Shown here in pieces: positions 1-12,082 of a DNA stretch of 64,000 nucleotides. Source of the stretch: Trichoderma breve (taxonomy: Eukaryota; Ascomycota; Sordariomycetes; Hypocreales; Hypocreaceae). Location: positions 682,001-746,000 of the forward strand of contig NC_079232.1 of NCBI RefSeq assembly GCF_028502605.1. The letters run 5' to 3'. The notes under the pieces were generated by a model. It did not search any database. It had not been told where the DNA came from and saw only the letters and a program-made list of their open reading frames with translations. Within the stretch, counting starts at the first letter, position 1. The number at the start of each line of letters is the position of its first letter. Both the position numbers and the translations under genes were made by a program.

Positions 1-542
1 TTGGCTGGCAAATGGCAGTGCAGATCGCCTCATTACATCAGCATCACAAGCAAAACAATGGAACTAACAGAAAAGTCTTGCCATGTGCTACTCCATAGGG
101 CGGTATAGCGTCAAGTAGATGAGGGTCTGGTTCGGCCAATGTTGGTCCAACTACAACTATCCGGGAGCTTCGTCACGCGACTCGTGCTTTGTTTTTGGAT
201 TCCAATGGCGGTAAAGATGCATCTGGGCTCCATTCCTGCTGCAGTGAGGCAGCACGAGAAAAAAACACTAACAAGAAAAAATCCTGGCGGCACAAATACT
301 AAGATGAACTGGCGTGGAGCTGCGTGTTAGAGACTGCTCGAGGCTAGACCAATTCGGATACCGAAGTATGGTCTGGGAAGAGGCCGTGTGTCTTGTTGCT
401 GGATTGGGATAAGCAAAATGGCGGACATGCCGTGAAAAGGTAGCAGAGACGGTGGAGATGCTGTGCATTTGCATGTGGTGAAGCTCTAGATATGAGATAT
501 GGGATGCTCTCCTATATCGTGCATCTAGCTTATAGGTGTTTT

Positions 543-565
543 GATATGATATGATATGATATGAT
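543..565. repeat. GATAT/ATGAT pentanucleotide microsatellite
   Basis: Four and a half tandem copies of a 5-bp unit (gatat/atgat register) are directly visible. A related ATCAT array lies at 25893-25926, so the motif recurs in this genome's intergenic DNA. Confidence 0.85.
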
Positions 566-665
566 CCCCAACCGACGTGTACTTGTGGTGGGGGTTAAAT
601 TTGGAGTAACACGGGGTTTACGGAGTATATCGAGAGAACCAAAAGAGGATCCAAAGACTCAGATG

Positions 666-1190
666 GCCATTGGTTCGGGGTTTGGTATTGGATTGGAATT
701 GCTGGATCTCTGCCAACTGATGTTGTCATTGATCAATTACACGGCATCTTGTTGGCGGCGCTCTAAGGTGGCTGGTGCGGCTAAGTCATCTCTGTTTCGG
801 TTGGCGCCAACCGTGTCATCGTCGTCCATTCGTTTCACAGCAATTTTAACCTCCCCCAAGGCCTCTCGAGCTGGGGGGGATAAGCGTTCCTGCATGACAG
901 ATAGCTCAATCGTAGCGGGTGGCAAAAAATCTTTCACAGCAATTTTAACTCCTCCCAAGGCCTTAAACTGTTGCCACATCTTGGGCTGTTGGGCTGTTCA
1001 CCAGATCAAAATCCCCAATTTACAGCAATTTTAGCCACTCTCCAGGCCTTACATAGGAGGATCCAAGAAATGCAGATTGCCATTGGTTCGGGGTTTGGCG
1101 CTAGATGTTGGATTGCTAGATCTCTGCCAAGTACAAAGATGATGTTGTCGTTGATCAATTACACGGCTTGACGGCATCTTATTGTAGCGG
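666..1190. repeat. Cluster of degenerate direct repeats
   Basis: Two copies of a roughly 90-110 bp unit lie at about 666-755 and 1079-1190. Both carry the block cattggttcggggtttgg, then a shared ctctgccaa and gatcaattacacgg, and end in a cggcatctt-g block. Between them a shorter unit (tt-cacagcaattttaac then caaggcct) occurs three times, near 834, 931 and 1018. The copies have diverged, so this is an old local duplication or the remains of a small non-autonomous element. No terminal inverted repeat or target duplication is evident by eye. Confidence 0.7.
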
Positions 1191-1380
1191 CATATTATAT
1201 ATTCGCACTAACACCCTAGTTTATACACTTCGATGCTGCAGTTTAATACTCATTGATGTGCCGCAACATCAGCAGGCGCTTATGTGCATCCAATTAGGCA
1301 GAGCCCCTCTTCTATTCGCGCGCAAAACAAATGCAGTTTATACCACTCAAAGTCCTACCGTTGTCTTTCACGAAGCAATA

Positions 1381-3595
1381 ATGAGCACTCGTTGTCGATT
1401 CTGCTCAGGCTTATCCGTTGAGATTTTAATTGGGCTTGCGAAGCAAGAATTCTCAGGTCATGAGTTTCCTGCTTCGGCGTACTACCAACACCACAACTCG
1501 TTTCATGATCTAGAACAGGCAGCAAACGCTGGTTGCGATTTGTGCTTGCTCATAATTGACTGCTTCAAAGGGATCCCATGGGTTAGAGGCGAGAGCTATC
1601 AGTTCTCCTCTTATCTATGGGAAAAGCCAGACATAGAAATTGAGGATTCAGCTTATGATGCGGCAAAGCAGGTTGCTTTGTCTGACGTGAAGCTGAGTAT
1701 TGGTACGGACCATGTCTATCTAGGAGAAGGTTTGGACAAAGTCCGGTCTTCCAATACTCTCTTGGTCCAAGTTGGTCCGACAGAGCTACCGGAAGAGAGC
1801 AGTGATTATGCATTTCCATTTCTCACGCTTTCATTAAATGATCGAGGTAAAGGCGGCAGTCCTACAAATATTACCATGTCATCAACTAAAAAGTCTAGAC
1901 TGTTTTGCGGAAATCGAAGGCAAAAAAATTGGACGGCGCAAGATCCACCCAGACTTGGGTTCCCCCCATCAGTTCAAAATAGCCAGACAATGGCTTCAAG
2001 AATGTCGAACACATGAAGCATGTCTAATGAACAAGATCCCAGAGCTCCCCACTCGTGTGGTAGACATCGGATTGCCAGATACTAAATCTCTGCCGCGGGT
2101 ATTCATTTCTCAGGGCGCAAAAGCAGATTATATCGCACTAAGTCATTGCTGGGGTGGCAGAATAGAGTCTGTTCTCACTTCAAAAACATATCACGAGTAC
2201 CAACAAGCTTTACCAATCTCTGAAATATCGGCAAATTTTAAGGATACTTTTCGTATTGCGAAAGAGCTCGGCATTCAATATGTATGGATCGACTCATTAT
2301 GTATTATTCAGGACTCCAAAGAAGATTGGGAAATTGAATCTAGTAGGATGGGAGCCGTATATCGCAACGCCACACTGACTGTCTCAGCTCTTGTTTCAGC
2401 AAAAAGCACGGTAGGTATCTTGAAAACTAACGAATATCGTTTTCTGGGAGCCCCAAAGAGCGCAAAGCTTATGGTATATGAAGACAGCTCGAGAGATGAG
2501 GAGGTCGAAGTGGACTGGAAGTCGCAAGAGGAAGAAAATTTGCGACGTCTCATGAACGAATCTGTACTTACCTCACGAGGATGGACTTTACAAGAGTACA
2601 TATTGTCTCCTCGAAATCTTCTCTACGGCGCGAGGCAGATATACTGGCGGTGTCCAAGTATGATGATATCAGCAGATGCTACGCCAGAAGGCAATCAATT
2701 TCCAGACCAAAAATTTCGGAAAGCTTCACAAGTTATTTACTCCGACATATTAGCCGTGGCCCCCGAAATTGAATCAGATATAAGAGCTGTACTTGAGGAT
2801 TATTACGAATTAGCAGAGACTTATTCTGCGCGCCAATTGACTTATGGGTCAGATAAACATGCTGCATTCTCTGGTATAGCTCAAATGATACATCCATCCA
2901 TTGGCGGACAATACCTTGCGGGCCTTTGGACAGTTGACTTTAAGCATGGACTGCTGTGGTATGCGGAAATGGCCTCTTGCCGTCATGTTGAATCTCATGG
3001 AGCCCCGTCTTGGTCGTGGATGGTAACCGATGCTTCAGTTTTGTTTTCGAGGATTCGAATTTTCGAGACAACTCCATTCGATGTGAAAATACTTCAATAC
3101 AACGGAATTTCTCAAGATGCGGTAAAACAGTTTGGTCAAGTTGAATCAGCCTCTGTGGTTGTGGAAGGACTCACAATGCCATTGATACGGAGCAAACAGC
3201 ACGTTCGAGCAAGAGACCGCGATGACCTGGTGCTTGGTAGTGTATACTATGACGAGCCATCATCCGGTGACGATGATGACATGAGAAACTCGATTTTCAC
3301 AGTAGATGATCAAGTTTTGGGACAGGCTTTGATTTCGCTGCATGCTGATCCAGGGACTGATGACGTCGATATCAGTTCAAATCTGTTCCTGGAAGACGAC
3401 CTCTTGGTATTGCTGGTTCAGGCAGATGAAAATGTCGATAATGAGATGGAATCTAGCTTTGGCGAAGGAATTGTTTTACGACCAGTCAAACATGGTTTGG
3501 AAGATGTTTATGAGAGGGCTGGGTATGTTACATTCTGGATGCCGAGCATGGATTATTTTCGAGGGTGGGCGTTAAGATCCTTGAAAATGATATAA
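1381..3595 (+). CDS. HET-domain (heterokaryon incompatibility) protein
   Basis: Two exons, 1381-1846 and 1899-3595, give 720 residues. The 52-nt intron starts GTAAAG and ends CTAG. Joining it restores one frame through a linker that reads SLNDRDCFAEIEGKK. The N-terminus has the paired-cysteine start (CRFC, then CDLC) common in this family. The HET core follows: ALSHCWGG near residue 200, then YVWIDSLCIIQD, then a YRNATLTVSA block, and later a SRGWTLQE motif. These are the conserved blocks of the fungal HET domain, which triggers regulated cell death during non-self recognition. About 300 residues follow without a recognised domain. The start at 1381 is the first ATG giving the Cys-rich N-terminus. 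No partner (het-s, NLR) is adjacent, so its specificity is unknown. Confidence 0.93.
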
Positions 3596-3966
3596 GCTCC
3601 ACCAGCCGAAGCTACTGCCTTTATTGGAAGGAAGAGCGAGCACATGTGCAGGCCCCTGTCTCATCAGCACTCAAGTACAGTCAGCTCCGCGGCCATTTTA
3701 ACCTTGTTATTATCTACCGTCTTGGCAAACAAATGATTAGTATTGACACTTGTATATGCAACAATGCCGTTGATTAGTATCTATGTCCAAATTTGAGTTA
3801 AAGGTTATATACAGTAAGACATATGTACATTGTCTCCATGCCAGTGGAACAATTATTCAGACAAAGTTACAAGAATGCAAAGTGTAGATGAAAATCTCGC
3901 AACCGGTTGAGACGGATCAGATATCCGTATTTCAAATCGTTACTAATGTTGCGATCTGCAAGCCCT

Positions 3967-4952
3967 TTAAAAGATATCGGTCTGGGCACCAGCAGTGAAG
4001 CCCATTCGGGAGGTGTAAGTGGGAACCTGCTGGCCACCCTTCCACTGGACGTTGTTGCCCTCAGCCTGGAAAGCAGCAATCATCTGCTTGGGTCCCCTGA
4101 CGTTGGGGCCTGGGACGAGAGAGGGAGTCTTGGGCTGCTGGCCACCGTTGGGGTTGATGATCTTGCACTTGTGGGGAGCCATGTACATGTTCTGCTGTCC
4201 ATAGCCATCGGGGATCCAGCTGCATGAAGTTATTAGTGACATATGCTTCATAGCATCTTATAGAGATAGGGAACTTACACAGTAGCGCAGAGGCACTCGT
4301 TGCAAGCCTTCAGGTTGGGGATGTTGTAGGTAACCAGACGCTCAAAGGGGGTCTGAGGAGCAGTGGTAAAGACGACAAAGTCCTCCATCTTCACGTCATA
4401 GATGTTGGACTTGTAAGCGATGGCAACGGCAGTACCAGCGGCAGTCGACTTGTTACCAGCATGCATATTAGGGCTGTTGATTCCTCCGGAAGAAGAGACC
4501 AGGCCAGCAGCAATGACGGCAGGGTTCGTGACGGAGAAGGGCTGGGGACGCTCGTTCTGCTCCTTTCCGTCCGCGTAGTAGCCGTGCGAGTTGTTTTGGT
4601 TGGCCCAAGGGACTTGGATGACCGAGTTGGCCTGAATCTCCCAGACACCAACAGGGGGAGCGAGCCAGCAGTTACGGCCCTTGGACAGGAACCAGGCATC
4701 CTTTTTCAGGTTGTATAGGGGATCGTACACGACGTGGTTGGGATCGGTGAAGTTGGTGAGAGGGCCCTGGTAAGTGTTCTATAGCAGTAAATTAGTTATT
4801 GTTAGCCTTGCAAAACACACACATTCATGTTGAATAAATCGTACCTTGGGGCAGTACATGCCGTTGGTGTAAGCGGCAAGATGGGCTGAGGCGCCCTGAA
4901 TGGCAGCCAGGCCACACAGAGCGGCAGCGCGAAGAGAGAACTCAGACTTCAT
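3967..4952 (-). CDS. Secreted AA14-family lytic polysaccharide monooxygenase
   Basis: Three exons (4845-4952, 4279-4778, 3967-4219), with introns of 66 and 59 nt, give 286 residues in perfect phase. A 23-residue signal peptide ends ...QGASA and is followed directly by His24. A free N-terminal His is required for the copper histidine brace. The mature start HLAAYTNGMYC, the PLYNL block, the NMHAGN segment (His142, the likely second brace histidine) and the C-terminal NMYM-x3-KCK block match the AA14 family as I know it. AA14 enzymes oxidatively cleave xylan coating cellulose. The protein would act outside the cell in plant-wall breakdown. A TATATAA lies 87 bp upstream of the ATG. The family call rests on motif memory. 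A related AA11- or AA13-type assignment is less likely because those have different N-terminal blocks. Confidence 0.85.
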
Positions 4953-6763
4953 TGTAGTTGCGAGATAAAAGAATGTGGTTATGTGTGTAAACTTTTGGAT
5001 TGATTCAGAAATACTTCAGATACCAGAAGGGGGAGCACTTATATATCCTCAGGGTGTTGGTGATCAGCGTCTACTGCTGTCAAGGTCACATTAGTATTAC
5101 CGGGGTATTCGGGCGAACTCATCACAACCTTGAACCCAGCTAGTTCGTCCATGATACACCGTGGATCTGCCGTGGCTGCAGAGGATCGATGCCGCCAACT
5201 TAAAATTCTATTCATTAAGGAGCTGGTGGCACCAGGGAGTTTTGGCTAAGATTAATAACCAGCGCTCCTATTCGGCCATGGCATCGGACTTTACGAAACA
5301 CTGACTGTGGAGTAGGTTGCAGGGCTAGAGACAAATTGGCCATCACACGGCTGAGAGAAACTAATCCTCAGAATGCGACTGAACTTTAATGGAAGCTCTT
5401 TGTTGGTCTTCAACATCTTTTACGGTAGGTGACTTATAAGTTTACCGGCCAAAGCCGAAGCTACGTGAAATATACGAGAACTGTTTTGTGAACAAGGTGA
5501 TAGTAAGCGTATCGCTTAGCAACTATCTAGCAACTTCTTGATCAAGTATTGATCGTTTGCCAACACAATACTAATGTAGTTAGTGATGCGTTCTAGCGAA
5601 TAGTTAATCTGCTGTTTCCCAAGTGTCAGATACCGGACCCTGGCTGTGGCGCCCGGCCCTCGGCAGATTCTAGTCTAGATGTAACTTGGCCTCAGCTCAC
5701 GCTTAGCATTTTCCAGAAAACATGAAACGCGTAGTGCCTAAATTCGCAGTGTCTTTTGGCGCCAGGTTACGAAGCAATCTGCAAGATGTCGCTAATTGTT
5801 TCCGAATCTCAGTTTAGCCCCTTATTAACGGGCCGGCAGCTCTCCTTTTACGAGGCGCCCCCATATATCTCCAACAAGGAGACATCGTTTATGCCTAATT
5901 AGGAAATCTACGGCTGCCAAAATAAGATGCTGCTCGGCCAAGCCAACCAGACATCTAAAAGAATACTAGTAGTGTAAGATTCTCATACCTCCAAAGAGAC
6001 TATAAGTTGCCAGTTCTATTCTAATCATCTCTAGGGTTACGCTTCTACAGCTTGGCAGTTTGGGGGCAGATGAAATACAGGATGCAACATACGGAGCATT
6101 TGCCCCGTATTCTACGGTAGACCAACTCTTCAAACATACGAGCAGCCCCTTACAGACCTAAGCAGTGTAGATCCTTTACAGAATACGGGCTGTATTCGGC
6201 GACTAGACTTCGCGCCCGATCAACCGCGTTTACGATGCGCTAATTAGGCTCTTAATCTTTAGACTGCTGTGTCGTTTCGAAACACAGAATCCACTTTCTA
6301 AACGCCCATCCAGCCGTCTCAATTTACAAACGGATAAGCGGCTAGAGGACTTCTTTGCTTCCATCTACTAATGGGAAAAGTTGGGAGATAGCTTGCTAGA
6401 AAGGAGCTTCTTAGCCGGTTCTAGTTATTGTGGATTGTATACACTTATATAAAGAAATCTTTTATCCTTTGCTGTCTTCAGATATAAGTGCAGTCTTGAT
6501 TCTATACCTCACTACCAGTAGGGACAAACTGATTCTTGATTCTTTCAAATGAGAAGAGTTGGAAACCATGTGGTTAATTTTCTATTCTGCCCTCCACATT
6601 GTACTTCCCAATACATACAGAGTATAAATGGATATTTACAAGTACGTCTTGGAGTCTCTTTGCCGAGGAGGGGAAAGAAATTCAGGTACCAGGCGCCATA
6701 AAGAGTATGATCTGTTGTGAGAATGCAATCCTCGGAGTCAAATTAGTGTAGAACAGTACACAA
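4953..6763. other. Gene-free, stop-dense intergenic stretch
   Basis: Apart from the LPMO promoter at its left edge, I see no gene. In more than 1.7 kb no frame on either strand stays open for 60 codons, unlike every other intergenic stretch of similar size here. TA-containing triplets (tag, taa, cta, tta) are abundant. This would fit an old element degraded by mutation such as RIP, but no terminal repeats or recognisable transposase fragments are visible. Confidence 0.6.
5039..5045 (-). promoter_or_regulatory. TATA box of the AA14 LPMO gene
   Basis: TATATAA on the minus strand, about 87 bp upstream of the LPMO start codon. This is typical spacing for a strongly inducible secreted-enzyme gene. 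Confidence 0.55.
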
Positions 6764-7836
6764 TTAGGCTAAAGGCTTTTGCGCCAGCAATGCCAATGGA
6801 GTGCAATGAAGTGCTCCTCCCCGATTTTTGACGGCGTCCAAGGCAGCTTCTAGTATTGCATCACCCTCATGACGAGGTGGCAAACTTGGAATCCCGGCTT
6901 TGTATCCTCCAGCAATGAGACTTGCGTGAAACGCAAACAGCGACTTGGTGATGATCGGAATACAGGCTTGTGAAAACGGGTCTGCCCGAAACTCCACAAC
7001 ATTCAACCCGGCCTTCTTTACACGGTTTGGAATATCCACGAGCCAGCTAGATATGCGTTATTAGCGTATAAATCGGAACAAGAACTTCAGTTATGACTCA
7101 CGAAGGATCAATATTCAATTCTTTTCGAATCAGTGAAGCGAAGGAATACAATGCCTCAGCTTCTTCTCCTTTGATGTACGCTCCATTCCTGTCAGGGTCG
7201 TAGTCGTCCCATTGTAGGTAACCGCCCGGCTCTAGTGTTTTGGTAAAGTAATTAGAATACGACATCAAGAGAAACAGTGTGGTCGCAAGGACGTACTCAG
7301 CAACTGCGTGACATGTCTAATCAAGGCAAAGGTATCACATCCTCTGATGATTGCGCACCAAAGTCGCATGTGTACTACGTCGTATTTCTGGAAATGCTCT
7401 TCAGGTACTTCCTCAAATGCATTCATAACCTGCAGAGTTATGTTACTTGGCAGGGTCGACTTTGGCGGAAATTGTTCATCTGAGATGTCAAAACCGTGAA
7501 GCTGAACAGTTGAAGGAACCTGGGAAGACACATCCAGTAGCCATATGCTATCACACTAACAAGTTAGACAAATAAGAGGAGTATCTCTTTTGAGAATTTA
7601 CTGACCCAGTTCCCGTGCCTATCTCTGCAATCTTCGTGTCCGGGTTGATGGGGATTCTGGGATCGATGGTGTAGCCGTTTTGGAGGTTAAATATGAAGTG
7701 TTGGCCATCCAATCTAATATCAATTAAGCTATATCCCAATTGGACGTTGGGGAACAAGAATTGTATGTTACCTTATGGTCTCTATAAAGCTCCTACCCAA
7801 AATGTAGTTATCGCTATTATCGGTGACAGCTGGCAT
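6764..7836 (-). CDS. LaeA/UMTA-like SAM-dependent methyltransferase
   Basis: Five exons (7772-7836, 7606-7713, 7297-7547, 7102-7231, 6764-7046) separated by 55-65 nt introns give 278 residues, with every phase closing. The order of motifs is that of the LaeA-like class I methyltransferases: RLDGQH near the N-terminus, SAM-binding motif I EIGTGTGIW (split by intron 2), LHGFDIS, YDVVHMRL, then LLKPGGYLQWD. The start at 7836 gives a short N-terminus (MPAVTDNSDNYILGRS) that leads directly into the RLD motif. LaeA relatives either act as regulators or modify secondary metabolites. No biosynthetic backbone gene is within this window, so the substrate is unknown. Confidence 0.88.
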
Positions 7837-10212
7837 TTTGCTTGGAGTGTTGGCGGAGAAGACTGAGAAAGAATAACTGGTACACCCCAAAGAGATTTGC
7901 TATTCGTATCTAAAGTGCAAAGGATGATATTTCGACTCTGGCATTTTCGAGAGAAAGGGGGAAATGGCTTCTCATATAGTCGCAAGACTGTTTGCCCCTT
8001 TCGGGAGGCGACCATTATCATTGACGTTGAGTGTCCGAGACATTCAGGGCGTACACGGCACGATCTGAGACTAGCGGCACAGAGAGTTGTGAGCTGAGAA
8101 TGGTCCGCTGACAGATATACTGCATCAAGCTTGCACAAATACACCAATAATGCTCTATTGCGGCAGTGGAAAAAGAAAAGAAATGTACTCCGCATGCATC
8201 CTGATGTAACGTCAGATTTGGGGTAGTGTCACACTTGGAGCACTCCATACCATAAGACGAACCTGTCTGTTAAGGTAGGAAACACTTATTGGCGGGATTG
8301 TAAATTGAATGCTGGGAGTTTTGTTTGTCTATTAGAACTCTATAATAGACTGGTTTGCGAGAAAATTCGTGTTTTTACCAGTGTTTAATCGGGTTACACA
8401 CCCAATCATGAATTTGTGTTCTCTCCAGCAAAGTGGGTAGCAAAGCGGCAGTGTTATATCCGAGCCTTGTTTTCTAACCACACCGGCATGCAGGAGAGCA
8501 GCTGATAGATATCCCTGCATTCAGCTGCCTTCAGATGGGCGCGATCATCTTAATGATTACGATGAAGCGATTGAATCCAGTATCAAGTCATCGAGCGTCT
8601 TTGCGGTACATCGGCGTCCGTAAAACTGATGACGTTTGAGTGCGCAGGTTTGATGGCCAAATTGGCGATGGGAATCGGGCAACTAGCCAAACAGTCTCAA
8701 AATGCCAACTTATGTTCAAAGTAGTCTGATGATAGTTTGTTGTCACCAGCTCGGTGTTTATTAAGATCTCGAATCACGAACCATGAGCAAGGCGATTCGT
8801 GGGGTTGCATACATGGACAAGTAAGAATGAGCACCCACGTGAGCCAAACTGTTAATGCATAGGCACATGTATCATGCATGCAAGTTGATAGAATGTTAAT
8901 TTTAGCAATGCAACGGTTATTCGGCTGAGATGTTTGATGCAATACTATGTATGCAGGGTTGCCCAACCTGATTGTGGTTGCACAATCCATCTCATCTTGA
9001 CGACAGGTCTGTATAACGGCTTATATTCTTTGCAGCGAGATCAAGTTGTGTAACCACAGGTCTTCTGCGTGGTCTTCCTCAGTATAGTGTTCATCTATCT
9101 CTGAACGGGTTTTATTGCTTTTCAGACAGAGTAAATGGAGGGAAATGGTATCCACAATCACCAACTCGACGTCAAATCACAAAGAGTATCTTTGAGAACA
9201 ATTAAACAAAAGCAATAAAACAGGGCGCGGCTTTGTAAAGCATGGCCCAGTACCTAAGTAAAGAAAAGAATGAAAGAAATGAAAGAAATGACAGAGAGAG
9301 AGAAAGAATGAAAGAATACCGGTAATTTCCGCACGGAATGAGAATGTTCAGGGACAAAGGAGGTGTCGAGGTTCGAGACGAGAATAAAGAAATTCAGACG
9401 ACATGTAAAGAATCTTGTTGAACCTTTGATACCATCCTTTGATTGGTTACCAAATGTCCGGGCGGCGCAGCTGCAAGTCAAAGCCACGTGAAACAATTCT
9501 GAAGGCATTCTCACATACCCATTCAGCTGCAAATGGGTGTCACTGCGCCCGCGCCATTGTTACGCCAATTGGCTCTCACTTACTGGATACCTACCTGTGC
9601 ATGTCCTTTGAAGAATAATGTACGTATCGCTATGAAGAAAGCAGTATCAGAATCATCTACAAACCGGCAGCGTCGTAGAGAAGACACCAGCATCAATGAA
9701 TAACTCTGTACTGGCGATGGCTGCAATCACTATGGTAACAGCTATCTTTCTCAAGCCAGAGTCCGATAGTTCAGCATCTTTTGGTAGAATTAGTATTTAT
9801 CTGCCTTATAGTTTAGAGGTTAAGGTGCAATTCCTTATCTCCAGCAAGTGAGCGGGCTTTGAAGACGCATCGTGGCGGCGACACCACCAATTTCAGTTCA
9901 AACTCGCTCCGTTTGTTCTCTGTTTATCAGATTTTTCTTTTGTTTTGGCGCCTCAAACTTTTACATCTGTTATAAATACGACCCTCTCCCCCTTTGTTTT
10001 CCTTTTGTTTTGTTTCCCTGCACACACACCATTTTCCAATTCTTCACAGCCAGCCCATACATCTTCCAAGAACTTTGTCCATCTGCTCATCCAAACTTGT
10101 CTCTCTACTCGTCTCTCTACAGTCACAGATTTTGACAGCTACTAGACACTTCCACCAGCTCCAGATTCTATTTAACAATTCTTTTTATTTTTTCACGTCT
10201 ATATCCGAAACA
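7837..10212. other. Intergenic, includes leader of the F-box-like gene
   Basis: No supportable gene. Open frames on the minus strand between 7782 and 8990 have no domain signal. From about 9890 to 10210 the plus strand becomes pyrimidine-rich, as in fungal 5' leaders, with a TATA box at 9971. Confidence 0.55.
9971..9978 (+). promoter_or_regulatory. TATA box upstream of the F-box-like gene
   Basis: TATAAATA followed by a C/T-rich tract, 235-242 bp before the start codon at 10213. The spacing implies a leader of roughly 200 nt. Confidence 0.5.
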
Positions 10213-11223
10213 ATGGCTCCCCGCGCTACTCTTCAGAAGACCATTGAGAAGAAGGGAGGAAAGAAAGCCGCCTCCGACAATGCGAAAGTGGCTTTGCTGC
10301 AGATGCCAGTCGAACTCATCTGCAAGTTCGCCAATTCCATGCTCTCCGTGGACAAGATGGCCTTCGCTGAGACCTGCCGGCCAATTCACAACTCCATCGG
10401 CGTCACCTCCTTCTCTAAGGACGAAGGAGAGTTGCGAGAGGAGCAGTTCGAGTATCTCGCTCGCAGGTCGCGGGATACTCACAACCAATGGGTCTGCGAG
10501 GAGTGCATGTGCCAGCACGATATCGACCCGACCGACACTCCAGCCACCCCGGTCCTCAATTGCCCCGTCGGCGACTTGTACCGCTCGCGGTACAACTTGT
10601 CCCTGAAGCTTATCGCCAGGGAAAACTACTGGCTGGGACGACGCCACGTCCAGTTGGCTTTGAAGTACACTCGGTTGTACAATGAGATATCGACTGGACA
10701 CCAACAATACCTGACGCGACTCATGGCAACTCGCATCTATTCCGAGTCACACGTGTTCGATGGCATGCCGCTTTACCTCGCGGCCAGAATCACTCCCCGC
10801 GTCATTGAGGGGAGATTCTTCCTCAAGAGCGTATTCGAAATACGACAAAAGGGACAGCCAATCGACAAGAGGCTCTTGATTGGCGATCACATCTGCCCTC
10901 ACCAGACCTTCTGGACAGCTGAAGCCACAGGAGACAGCTCCATTTCGAAATTCACCATGGCGATAGAAGACGCCTTCAACAAACGGGGGCATGAGGTGTG
11001 CAGCTATTGCCCTCACTGCTGCACCGACTTTTCCGTTGAGGTCTCGCGTCAGAGCCTCAGAATCACCATCTGGAACGACCTTGGAACAGAGAGCTCTGCC
11101 TTGGATATCACGTGGTTGGCATCTGTTCCCAACCCCACGATGGCTTCAAGTGATCTCGTCAACGAGGCGCCGGGTCGTGTCAGGGCATGGTACGACAGTG
11201 TGAAGAAGGATGTTTTTGCATGA
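10213..11223 (+). CDS. F-box-like protein with Cys-containing C-terminal region
   Basis: A single exon of 336 residues. After a basic N-terminus (KKGGKKAAS) comes a short F-box-like helix block, LLQMPVELICKFAN, with DKMAFAETCRPIH behind it, at roughly residues 33-65. That is the usual fungal pattern of an N-terminal F-box and a divergent remainder. Two small cysteine clusters follow (CEECMCQHD near residue 95; CSYCPHCC near residue 264). They could bind zinc, but this is inference. F-box proteins dock substrates to SCF ubiquitin ligases. The substrate cannot be inferred. The ATG at 10213 has the context CAATGGC after a long pyrimidine-rich leader and is preferred over in-frame codons upstream, which lie within leader-like sequence. 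Confidence 0.75.
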   Translation: MAPRATLQKTIEKKGGKKAASDNAKVALLQMPVELICKFANSMLSVDKMAFAETCRPIHNSIGVTSFSKDEGELREEQFEYLARRSRDTHNQWVCEECMCQHDIDPTDTPATPVLNCPVGDLYRSRYNLSLKLIARENYWLGRRHVQLALKYTRLYNEISTGHQQYLTRLMATRIYSESHVFDGMPLYLAARITPRVIEGRFFLKSVFEIRQKGQPIDKRLLIGDHICPHQTFWTAEATGDSSISKFTMAIEDAFNKRGHEVCSYCPHCCTDFSVEVSRQSLRITIWNDLGTESSALDITWLASVPNPTMASSDLVNEAPGRVRAWYDSVKKDVFA

Positions 11224-12082
11224 TGGTATTGCAGTCAACGCGCGAAACTTGTGTACAGGAAGAGTCTGAGGAGGATATTCCCATCGATGAGAACTCGATT
11301 GAACGAATTGTATGATGCACCGAATTTTCATGGGTTACTAGTTCTTTTTTATTCTGATTCGAAGGAAGTCTGATTTGTTGAGAACCTCATGTATAGGTAT
11401 AGACAGCTAATAATGAAGATCACAATCTTGCTCAATCTTTCTTTTCATGAAACCAAGTGATTGAAGTCTGTAGTCTAACAGTCAGAACACTTCCAGCATC
11501 GTTTCCGAGGTAATGATATGTACCTGTGATATATATATTTACACTTAAAATTGCCAAAGAGTAGAATCTACTCGCTCAGGTCAATAGAGCGTATGATGGG
11601 GAGGTGCTTTTTTAGAGTTGGATGGAATGGAGTTTGCTGGCTCAGAGGTCTGCACCATCGACCTTGGAAGGAACTAGCCGGAATAATAATGTTGAACCTC
11701 CAAAATACAAAGAGAGCACAAAGAGAAAACCATCATTTCTTTTTCTTCTTTTTCTTCCCATCAGATACATCACCCGATATAAATTTATCGCATTACGAAT
11801 CTGATGAGCTCAAGGTGTAGGGTGAGCAATACACGTATAGAGCACGGAGTCCTAAACACGCCGCTGTGCTTATGCCGCCCTTCGGCCGCTAATCTGCTCC
11901 ATGGCTGAACTCAATCTCCAATAATTTGAAGATTGACTTTACAGCTACAATTCCATCGACTGTCGACGCGCTGCTCTTGGATCCCATGTAATATCTTTGT
12001 TCTCAATTCTTGTTGCTCGTCCCTTGAGTTTGTTCCCTCCTAAATAACGCGCCAATCCCCTGCATTGATTGCGATTCTCACC
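11224..12082. other. Intergenic between F-box-like and SurE genes
   Basis: The 3' region of the F-box-like gene runs into the promoter of the SurE gene. A T-rich tract (about 11736-11757) and an AT-rich tatatatattt stretch near 11530 are the only notable items. I see no gene. Confidence 0.5.

Larger units (their letters stand above)
1..1380. other. Intergenic upstream of the HET gene, repeat-bearing
   Basis: I see no supportable gene here. The open frames are short and lack domain signals. The stretch holds a pentanucleotide microsatellite (543-565) and a cluster of short degenerate direct repeats (about 666-1190), listed separately. The last 200 bases are probably the promoter and leader of the HET-domain gene that starts at 1381. 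Confidence 0.6.
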